A DNA stretch of 33,070 nucleotides, taken from positions 1-33,070 of IMG/VR virus record IMGVR_UViG_3300033552_000037; one strand, written 5' to 3'. Every line of letters begins with the position of its first letter. Positions within the stretch are counted from its first letter, which is position 1. Source of the DNA: a virus. Below the pieces are notes generated by a model. That model searched no databases. It saw only the letters and a program-made list of their open reading frames with translations, and was not told where the DNA came from. A program made the translations under genes and the position numbers. Below, one piece after another: positions 1 to 6,558 of the stretch.

Positions 1-97
1 AATATTCACGTCTTTCTTTCTCGTGCTGCCATTGAGAAAAAACCAAGGCAAATGCACCAACGAAAAGGGCTACTAAGATATAGGGTACAAATCGCAT
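1..97 (-). CDS. Spanin/Rz-like membrane protein, 5' part only
   Basis: An open frame starts at an ATG at 95-97 and runs off the left edge of the window, so only 32 codons are visible. It begins with a hydrophobic stretch (VPYILVALFVGAFALVF) that would be an N-terminal membrane anchor, followed at once by a charged, helix-prone segment (QWQHEKERREY). This layout, directly downstream of the holin candidate and the endolysin, is that of an inner-membrane spanin (Rz type), which helps disrupt the outer membrane at lysis. The assignment rests on position and topology; no family motif is visible and the C-terminal part is missing. Confidence 0.5.
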   Translation of the reverse strand, partial: MRFVPYILVALFVGAFALVFSQWQHEKERREY

Positions 98-146
98 AAA
101 AGCTAACAGAAGGTGGTTAATATGTACAGATTACTTAATTTTCTTA

Positions 147-407
147 TCATTTACCGCACTCGTTAGGTTTGTGCAAATCTTCGGTATTTTCCACGGTGAA
201 TTGAGCGATAGCAATAGATACAACCCCTGCAACTATCCCGTATTCTACAATAGTACCAAGCCACGCAGGGAGCTCTTCACCGTATGCCAGGGTAATAGCG
301 GTACATAAAGCCGCAAATGATGCAGCAATTCTTTTAACTCGTTTAAAAAAAGAAGGCGATTCTAAGCATAACCTTTTCCATAAAATACGTAAGCTTAATT
401 TTTTCAT
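147..407 (-). CDS. Holin candidate, two membrane segments
   Basis: This 86-residue protein has a basic N-terminus (residues 1-24), then two hydrophobic segments at about 25-43 and 48-70 separated by a short acidic turn (GEELP), and a polar C-terminal tail. Small size, two transmembrane segments and a place just downstream of the endolysin fit a class II-like holin that permeabilises the inner membrane so the endolysin can reach peptidoglycan. I do not recognise a specific holin family. It starts 2 nt after the endolysin stop codon, so the two are almost certainly co-transcribed. A different small membrane role remains possible. Confidence 0.55.
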   Translation of the reverse strand: MKKLSLRILWKRLCLESPSFFKRVKRIAASFAALCTAITLAYGEELPAWLGTIVEYGIVAGVVSIAIAQFTVENTEDLHKPNECGK

Positions 408-409
408 AA

Positions 410-844
410 TTATATTGGTCTAATAAAGCCTTTACACTTTGAGATCAAACGTACACGCCTGCAATTCTCAAATCCATTTCTGCTTCCTTCGTCATTTGTG
501 TTCCCTTCGATTGTGTGAATATTAAGACCTTCAACACGTTCAACAAATCCCGTATGTCCTAAGCCTTTGCCATAGTCCATAATAAATATGTCACCTGCTT
601 TAGGGGTTGTAAATTTCATATCCTTACTAACTTCATTCCACATCCTTAATACACCACCCGTTTTTATTAAATTATGATGTACATTAGCTTCTTTGCAGCA
701 CCAATAAACAAAGGCCATGCACCATGAATACCCTGGATTTAATCCAACAGATTTCAAATACTTATCTACTTGTGGTCCACTATTTGAACCCTTCGGAACC
801 TCCTCTACTCCAATCTGCGAAATAGCTATATTTATATGATTCAT
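410..844 (-). CDS. Endolysin, CHAP-type peptidase/amidase
   Basis: A 144-residue single-domain enzyme. The CHAP triad is visible: Cys42 in the GYSWCMAFVYWC block, His97 in GLGHTGFVE, and Glu113/Asn115 in TIEGNTN. CHAP enzymes cut peptide or amide bonds in peptidoglycan; this one would act in the periplasm after holin action. There is no signal peptide, which fits holin-dependent release. The start has a strong Shine-Dalgarno-like AAAGGAGGG 7 nt upstream, unusual in this window, and the ATG overlaps the stop of the upstream homing-endonuclease gene (ATGA). Its first 21 codons are repeated, in diverged form, at the start of that upstream gene. Confidence 0.88.
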   Translation of the reverse strand: MNHINIAISQIGVEEVPKGSNSGPQVDKYLKSVGLNPGYSWCMAFVYWCCKEANVHHNLIKTGGVLRMWNEVSKDMKFTTPKAGDIFIMDYGKGLGHTGFVERVEGLNIHTIEGNTNDEGSRNGFENCRRVRLISKCKGFIRPI

Positions 845-1443
845 TTTAAAGCCCTCCTTTTGTTACTTTCAACTATTGCCAATCTTAATTTTTCTGAAAT
901 CGGCTTTCCATAATTATGATTAAGATCACCCTTGTGGGCTATAGAGTTTTTGTAATTATGATCAGCGGTTTTAGGTATTCCTTTGGATGATTTAGATATT
1001 AATCTTCTAGTTTTTAATGAAGGAGAGTTTCCGATATTAGAGTAAGCAAATTGCTGCTTGTTATACCCTTTATTTCTTTTGTATGAAGCATATTTATCTA
1101 TCCAAAACTGCTCGCGCTCCTTTAATTCATACTGTTCACAGGTTTCAATTACTATAAAAAAGAAAGAATCCCAGCCGTATTTTTTTATAGCATTTGTCAA
1201 ATGAACATTCCTATGTGTATTGTTATTTATTTTCCAAATGTGGTTTTTAATTCTTTTATTGATATTAATAGAGCTTCCGATATATACTTTATTATCAAGC
1301 AGGCACTTTATTTTATATACACCAGATACTTTAGGGTAATTAATCCCTAAGTTAGACATATGTGTTTGAGCATCACCCCAGTTAGAACCCCTTGGTATTT
1401 CTTCGACTCCTATTTGTGATATTGCTATTTCAATTACCTTCAT
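841..1443 (-). CDS. GIY-YIG homing endonuclease with endolysin-derived N-terminus
   Basis: A 200-residue protein with the GIY-YIG nuclease core: GVY at 41-43, YIG at 54-56, the conserved Arg64 and a catalytic Glu near 111 (REQFWID). The C-terminal part (about 140-200) carries NUMOD-like DNA-binding repeats (GDLNHNYGK, SEKLR). Residues 1-24 are not part of this family: IAISQIGVEE-P-GSN is shared almost exactly with the first 21 residues of the endolysin that follows. An internal ATG at codon 29 (MSNLG, 1357-1359) is probably the ancestral start. The gene was therefore inserted near codon 24 of an endolysin gene, and a full endolysin gene lies directly after it. The encoded enzyme would cut endolysin alleles lacking the insertion and so spread itself. 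Confidence 0.85.
   Translation of the reverse strand: MKVIEIAISQIGVEEIPRGSNWGDAQTHMSNLGINYPKVSGVYKIKCLLDNKVYIGSSININKRIKNHIWKINNNTHRNVHLTNAIKKYGWDSFFFIVIETCEQYELKEREQFWIDKYASYKRNKGYNKQQFAYSNIGNSPSLKTRRLISKSSKGIPKTADHNYKNSIAHKGDLNHNYGKPISEKLRLAIVESNKRRALK
1372..1443 (-). repeat. Diverged duplicate of the endolysin 5' end
   Basis: These 24 codons parallel the endolysin start at 773-844. At protein level 14 of 16 positions in the shared IAISQIGVEE(V/I)P(K/R)GSN block are identical, but many third codon positions differ. The copies therefore have separate histories and did not arise by a recent local duplication. Confidence 0.8.
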
Positions 1444-1645
1444 GATCTTTATTTTTATCCTCCGTTATTATGCTGTCAATCCTGTTTGTAATTATGTATA
1501 AAACGCTCCCTTGTTGATTAAATCGCTCGTTAATGTGATGAAAAACAAACGCAAGTATGACTATAAGAAAAACTAATATCGTGCATAGAAACGTATCCCG
1601 AATTTCAGACCGTTCTTCTTCACTTGTATTTCCCTTCTTTTTCAC
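1430..1645 (-). CDS. Small single-pass membrane protein, lysis region
   Basis: A 71-residue protein with a charged N-terminus (about residues 1-17), one strongly hydrophobic segment (about 18-37, FLCTILVFLIVILAFVF) and a polar C-terminus. No ATG is available in this frame after the upstream in-frame stop, so the start is taken as GTG at 1643-1645. The 3' end overlaps the start of the homing endonuclease gene by 14 nt. Position in the lysis cluster suggests a role near the membrane at lysis, such as antiholin or spanin partner, but no family is recognised. Confidence 0.6.
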   Translation of the reverse strand: MKKKGNTSEEERSEIRDTFLCTILVFLIVILAFVFHHINERFNQQGSVLYIITNRIDSIITEDKNKDHEGN

Positions 1646-1662
1646 TTGTCTTTTCGTTTGTT

Positions 1663-2070
1663 TTATTCAGCATTACCAACTACATCAATATTATCTTTTT
1701 TGCTTTTTTCAGACCAATTTTTAATGCGTTGGCCAAGTTTTTTAAACTTCACCTTTTCTATTAAAATGTCTACTATGATTCGGAATAAAGAATCTTTATC
1801 GGCTAATAACCCTCTTAAAATAAAGCTTCCAACAACCCCTATTATAAGCGTTATTAAGGCTACTATTATAGTATTGCTTATGTTGGAATCTGAATTAGTA
1901 ACCGACTCAATAATAGGGTTTGCCTTTGCGTTTGCACTAGTTATAGACTCACCACTGATAACCCAAACGTAAATTATCGGTTGCAACGCATGATAACATA
2001 CCGATATCACGGATGTTAATATCCCACTCTTTAAATCTTTAATATCAAAATTGTGGAAATGGTGGTGCAT
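1663..2070 (-). CDS. Membrane protein with two hydrophobic segments, lysis region
   Basis: A 135-residue protein with a His-rich start (MHHHFH), a hydrophobic segment at about 17-39, a polar Ser/Asn-rich linker, a second hydrophobic segment at about 67-87 and a basic amphipathic C-terminus (KVKFKKLGQRIKNWSEKSKK). This topology also fits a holin or pinholin, so it competes with the product of 147-407 for that role. The ATG at 2068-2070 touches the stop of the upstream gene. No conserved family motif is recognised. Confidence 0.7.
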   Translation of the reverse strand: MHHHFHNFDIKDLKSGILTSVISVCYHALQPIIYVWVISGESITSANAKANPIIESVTNSDSNISNTIIVALITLIIGVVGSFILRGLLADKDSLFRIIVDILIEKVKFKKLGQRIKNWSEKSKKDNIDVVGNAE

Positions 2071-2330
2071 TATACCAATTCAGATTTTTTAACCAGAACT
2101 AATTCTTTTGTGTCAAAGTTCACACCTTTGGCTGCATATTCTAAAGGACAATAACCCAACAAATCGAGTGTAATTGTTAAATTATCATTCAGTTCTTTTA
2201 ATGACTTTTGAGCCTCTGTTTGGAAGTGATTATTCTTTGCAATTGCTTCGTTAAGTACTGCAAATGTTCCTTCTGAAAGTTTAATAGATATGTCTGTGTT
2301 TATTTCCTGTACTTCGATTGTATTTTCCAT
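2070..2330 (-). CDS. Small hypothetical protein between tail spike and lysis genes
   Basis: An 86-residue soluble protein with a probable central helix (about 25-55, FAVLNEAIAKNNHFQTEAQKSL region). It has a clear ATG at 2328-2330 and is directly followed by the next gene, so it belongs to the tail-lysis operon. Small proteins at this place in related phages can be fibre chaperones or lysis accessories; nothing in the sequence decides between these. Confidence 0.65.
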   Translation of the reverse strand: MENTIEVQEINTDISIKLSEGTFAVLNEAIAKNNHFQTEAQKSLKELNDNLTITLDLLGYCPLEYAAKGVNFDTKELVLVKKSELV

Positions 2331-2368
2331 GATATTTTTTTTACAAATATAATTAAATTATTGAATAA

Positions 2369-5149
2369 TTAAGGAACTAACACCCATCCAAAAGCAACTG
2401 CTCCCGTTAACGCTGTTAATGTAACAATGTCGTATGTTGTAGTTGTTTGATTTGTTACGTAAAAGCTTGCTGCACTTACTGCATTCTGTGCTACAGGTGT
2501 TACAACATAAGTATTATTTAATTGTGTTGGTATTGTAACCGTAAATGTAGATGTTGCTGTACCTGTTGCTGTAAATGTTCCTTTTATTACTTTTTGTGCT
2601 GCAATATCAGATAACCATGCTACTGTTTGACGTGTTAATGAAAACGGGGTTTGATAGAATCTTGTACCGTCAAACTCAAGGGCTCCAGAAATTGGCGTTG
2701 TTGCTAATGCTCCGGCCGCAACTGTACCTGCAACCGTTTGCGCTCCCGTTGTTGATCTTAAATAAGAAACCGAGTTTGTTGTACATGCCGTTACCGCTAC
2801 CGTAGCATTGTATCCAGTTGGTGTAATGCCTAACACCGTAATCATTTGCCCTACATAAAATGGAGGTGATAGCTGTGTGGCAAAACCAATAGTTGCGACA
2901 CTTCCCGTACCCGATGCCGAAGTAGTAACAAGCGTAAGGCTTGGAGTCATAACTATAGGTGCGCTCGTAGTTGTGCCGTGCTGCACGGTCAAGAACCCTG
3001 CTAACGGTGCACGCCCTAAGCCAAATTGATTAGCTGTATTTACTTCCCAAGCTTTTGTACCTGAATTTATTAAAGTAAAGTTGTTGGCAGAGTCGTTTAT
3101 AATCTGGTAAAAACTACCGCCAAAACTATTATTGCCGTTATATGTACTAAACTCAAGTACGGACTGAAATGATCCAGAAGGTTTTGTTATTTTAAAATAC
3201 ACATTACCTGATCCAGATATTCGAGCAGATGTATTGTCTGTTAAGTGCCAACCGTAAATGTCGTTTAATTGCAAAGGGCCGTTACGGTTATAAATCTGAC
3301 TTACAAACCCGTTGGGATTTGCAAAAGTCATGTGGTACGGGATAGTGTTGTCCGTTTTTGTTTCTAAATCTAGTACGGAATATACCCCTGCATTTGTAGA
3401 AGCTAATGCGACCGTTCCATATTGAGCACGAGTAACACCACTCATTGTTGTACCTGCAATATTGTTATAAGTAATTAATTCAACGGCATTATTAATGTTG
3501 TTGAATATCATTGCAGGGCCACGGTAATTAAATTGTGCAAATGTAGAAGAACCGACAAAACTTTTATCAGCGGTTCCCATTGGAGAAATTCCCGATTGAC
3601 TCCCTTTGATTATTTTAAGAGGAATTTGTGTGCGAATTTCGTTGTTTTTGTTTTTAGAATAATCCTTGCTAATATTTAAGTGCTGTAAAATAGCGTCACT
3701 CATTAGCTCATTTATTGCTGCGCCTGGGTGTATTCCGTCGTCAAATTGACTAAATGAACCAACTATGCTATTTAAATGAACTATTTTATTGGCCGGCAAA
3801 TTTGCATATATAGCGGCATTGAATATATTAATCTCTGTAGTATATGTATTCCTGTCTAACACAGTACAGAATGTTATATCTGTAAACCCTGCGTTATTCA
3901 ATCTTGTTATAAATGCTTGGTACTTCGTAAACGCTACCGTGCCTCCAGATGCAGAAACTTGATTTGACCCTAAAGGAAGTATAATCTTTTTTGGATTAAT
4001 CAAAACCAAATAATTAATAAATTCAGGTATATCAAAGTCGTCAATATTGGCCTGTCCACACGCCAATTTAACCAAGTCAACACCTGCATTATACAGGTTT
4101 GATTTATAGGTATATTCCTCGTTGTAGGTTGTAGCCCCTGCCGTAATTGAGTCGCCAATTATTACATATTCTGGATTGTATTTATTTAAATCTCTGAATA
4201 AGAATTTAGTAAACCCGTGATTTGCACCACCCATTGAGAAGATAGCCAACTTACCTATCCCTATTAATGAATTAGCTAACCCTAATTTAAGTTTAACCTT
4301 AAATGATATTGTGGGACGTGTTGAAACCGTAACATTTGTAGCGGTAATAAATACTTGATCTACGTTAAAAGTACATTTAATATCAATCAAATCACCTACA
4401 TTGACAGCGATAGACAACGTAGGCCCCACTATCCTGTCGGAAATATCTGCACCGCTATGAATTACCTTAAAAACTGATGCGCTCGAAACTGTTGTATCTA
4501 GTCCAAATTGGAAGTTACCTAAAAAGTAGGGTATGCCATACATTAACCCGTGTGTGTTAATGTCCCCAACTTTAGTTGTAACAGTAAATTGGAATTTATC
4601 GGACGCTACTTTATAAGCGTTAAGAGTCAATACGTTTCCACTACCTGCCGAACCGTTATTTACCGTAATTATTCCTGCACCTAAAGTCCACGTTGTTGTC
4701 CCTGCGTTTGTATAATTGGTTGCAACAGTACCAACAGCAAAAGCCTCTGAATATATTACACCAACTTCTTTATTTGTTAATTGATAGAAAGCATTATAAT
4801 CTCCTGCGGTTGGCATTGCTGCTGCTACTGTACGACCATTGAAGGACGTTAAGCCTGCGGAGCCGACACCAGAGCCAATTAAATAACTAGCCCACACGCC
4901 ACCTTGAAATACTCTATTAATTACCGATCCTGCAATTGCATAGGCTACGCCACCTATAGTTGATGTTCCTGCCAAAACCTTGACTTCGTATCCTAACCCT
5001 TCGACTCCTGTAGGATCTGTGAAAGTAGCCGATGCAGAAGCGTTATATAAGGCCCCGTTAACGGCTGTCGTGTTGGCTAAAACTACAATAGGATTTAATC
5101 CTACTATAATATCCCCTGTAAAATCTAACTTATTGTCTACGCTCTTCAT
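2369..5149 (-). CDS. Tail spike/fibre with SGNH (GDSL) esterase domain
   Basis: A 926-residue receptor-binding protein. A beta-rich N-terminal part (about 1-320) is followed by an SGNH-hydrolase domain at about 325-495. Block I is IIGDSITAG with nucleophile Ser334; block III is LPLGSNQ near 395; block V is DDGIHPG with Asp471 and His474. Such domains deacetylate or de-esterify surface glycans, so the spike probably edits O-acetyl groups on capsule or LPS during adsorption. The remaining 430 residues are low-complexity Gly/Thr/Ser/Asn-rich beta structure typical of fibre shafts and tips. The ATG overlaps the stop of the upstream fibre gene (ATGA), suggesting coupled translation. It is the last structural gene before the lysis cassette. 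Confidence 0.85.
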   Translation of the reverse strand: MKSVDNKLDFTGDIIVGLNPIVVLANTTAVNGALYNASASATFTDPTGVEGLGYEVKVLAGTSTIGGVAYAIAGSVINRVFQGGVWASYLIGSGVGSAGLTSFNGRTVAAAMPTAGDYNAFYQLTNKEVGVIYSEAFAVGTVATNYTNAGTTTWTLGAGIITVNNGSAGSGNVLTLNAYKVASDKFQFTVTTKVGDINTHGLMYGIPYFLGNFQFGLDTTVSSASVFKVIHSGADISDRIVGPTLSIAVNVGDLIDIKCTFNVDQVFITATNVTVSTRPTISFKVKLKLGLANSLIGIGKLAIFSMGGANHGFTKFLFRDLNKYNPEYVIIGDSITAGATTYNEEYTYKSNLYNAGVDLVKLACGQANIDDFDIPEFINYLVLINPKKIILPLGSNQVSASGGTVAFTKYQAFITRLNNAGFTDITFCTVLDRNTYTTEINIFNAAIYANLPANKIVHLNSIVGSFSQFDDGIHPGAAINELMSDAILQHLNISKDYSKNKNNEIRTQIPLKIIKGSQSGISPMGTADKSFVGSSTFAQFNYRGPAMIFNNINNAVELITYNNIAGTTMSGVTRAQYGTVALASTNAGVYSVLDLETKTDNTIPYHMTFANPNGFVSQIYNRNGPLQLNDIYGWHLTDNTSARISGSGNVYFKITKPSGSFQSVLEFSTYNGNNSFGGSFYQIINDSANNFTLINSGTKAWEVNTANQFGLGRAPLAGFLTVQHGTTTSAPIVMTPSLTLVTTSASGTGSVATIGFATQLSPPFYVGQMITVLGITPTGYNATVAVTACTTNSVSYLRSTTGAQTVAGTVAAGALATTPISGALEFDGTRFYQTPFSLTRQTVAWLSDIAAQKVIKGTFTATGTATSTFTVTIPTQLNNTYVVTPVAQNAVSAASFYVTNQTTTTYDIVTLTALTGAVAFGWVLVP

Positions 5150-6558
5150 ATCAAGTCTGAATCTATTACGTTATATGCGTTTGAAATTAAATTTGTGTAG
5201 GCGGCACCGGAAACGATGTTGAAATCTTTGTTTGATTCGCAATGTGAAATTTTAACATTTGCCCCCGAAGATATTTTTATAGAATCTTTAGTGATTTCAA
5301 GTTGTATTGATTCTGTATATTTTACAGATGCTCCGTCACCGATTGTAATTACATCTTTTAAAGATGTTGATATATTCTTAAACCTGCAATTGTAAATTGT
5401 GCCCAAATGAACGCCACTTGTTCCGCTTCCTTCACACCCTTCAATAACTCCAATGGCGGATGTTTTCCCAAAAGAGAAATTGCCTCCTTTGCAGTTTTTT
5501 ATTTTCCCTGAAACAGTTACAAGTGTTGGAGATGCACTGTTGCCACCAAATGAATATATTCCTGATTCACAATCCTGTATTATCCCAGAAATAACAACAT
5601 TGCAACCGCCACTTGAGCTTGATCCATAATTATTATCACCCGTAGATTTACACCCACGTATTATTCCAGAAATAAGTACTTCAAACCCAGAAGCGTTGCT
5701 GTTCCCAAAAGAAGAAAAAGGTGATTCGCAATCTTCAATTAATCCAGATATTATTACTCCACCTCCGCTGGCCCGCCCAAATGAAGTTCCGGTACTAGTG
5801 CATTTTTTTACTGTTCCTGAAATAGTAACTGCCGATGATGCGGAATAACCACAAGAGTTATTTAAAAATGAGCAATTTTCAACTATCGCGTTAGATAAAA
5901 TAGAACCTTGCAACACCGCCCCAACCGAACATTTAACATTATAATATTGCCCGTCCCACTCTGGCGCGTCTGTTGCTGCACTTATTATTACATTATCCCA
6001 TACACCAACATCCACAATACCAGTTCCGTGAGCAATTGAAAGGCCTGAAGCATTTGATATTGTCAAGTTTGAAATTTTATAAACAACGTTTGCTGAACTA
6101 ACTACAATTATAGATGTAAGTAGCGATGTTGAAAATATTTTTATATCTTCTTTTCTTCCAACACCTTCTATATTTACTAACCCATTCGCTAACATAGCAG
6201 TTGGTATGTCGTATCCACCTGACAATAAATACACAGTTGCTCTATTCGCCGATGTTAGGGATAAACCATTTGGAGTTTTAGCATTGCATGCAGCGATAGC
6301 AGCCAAAAGATTAACCCCGTTTTGCGCCGCGTTTCCTGTAGCTTTTACAACCTCATAATTTTGCCCTGAATATGGTATTCCCCCTATGCCGTCTACTAAT
6401 TCTTCGTGTGTTATTTTCCGAGATGAATTGACAGGGTAGTCAGGGGTTCCGTAAGTTCCAATGTTTTTGGAAACTTCGTACAAATCCTTTAGTCGAGCAG
6501 GATTATTTACCGACCCGTAAGGATCCAATTCAGGTATTTTCTTAGTAGGTATAGCCAT
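5146..6558 (-). CDS. Tail fibre, parallel beta-helix
   Basis: A 470-residue fibre protein. Residues 1-60 (IPELDPYG, LKDLYEVSK, SSRKITHEELVDGI) look like the conserved attachment end that docks fibres to the tail tip. From about residue 110 the sequence has the short strand-and-turn rhythm of a right-handed parallel beta-helix, as in pectate-lyase-like spikes. Residues 244-379 contain about six imperfect rungs of 24-27 residues with the pattern V-ISG-I--C-S. No catalytic residues are evident, so it may bind rather than cleave glycans. It starts at an ATG sharing one base with the upstream stop (TAATG) and overlaps the spike gene downstream. Confidence 0.8.
   Translation of the reverse strand: MAIPTKKIPELDPYGSVNNPARLKDLYEVSKNIGTYGTPDYPVNSSRKITHEELVDGIGGIPYSGQNYEVVKATGNAAQNGVNLLAAIAACNAKTPNGLSLTSANRATVYLLSGGYDIPTAMLANGLVNIEGVGRKEDIKIFSTSLLTSIIVVSSANVVYKISNLTISNASGLSIAHGTGIVDVGVWDNVIISAATDAPEWDGQYYNVKCSVGAVLQGSILSNAIVENCSFLNNSCGYSASSAVTISGTVKKCTSTGTSFGRASGGGVIISGLIEDCESPFSSFGNSNASGFEVLISGIIRGCKSTGDNNYGSSSSGGCNVVISGIIQDCESGIYSFGGNSASPTLVTVSGKIKNCKGGNFSFGKTSAIGVIEGCEGSGTSGVHLGTIYNCRFKNISTSLKDVITIGDGASVKYTESIQLEITKDSIKISSGANVKISHCESNKDFNIVSGAAYTNLISNAYNVIDSDLI
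5422..5829 (-). repeat. Imperfect tandem repeats encoding beta-helix rungs
   Basis: Within the fibre gene, about six units of roughly 72-81 nt encode the rung pattern (V/I)(I/V)-(I/V)SG-(I/V)--C. One Cys is present per rung, at residues 253, 277, 303, 330, 356 and 375. The repeats are diverged at DNA level. Confidence 0.75.

Noticed and set aside
841-1443. Group I intron or intein in the endolysin gene
   Set aside because: The endonuclease stop overlaps the endolysin ATG, so there is no room for an intron core, and the endolysin has its own start and full catalytic triad. No intein splice motifs are present.
2575-2805. Plus-strand Leu-rich frame resembling a membrane protein
   Set aside because: It is the complement of the Thr/Ala-rich tail spike C-terminus; the apparent hydrophobicity is an artefact of that composition.
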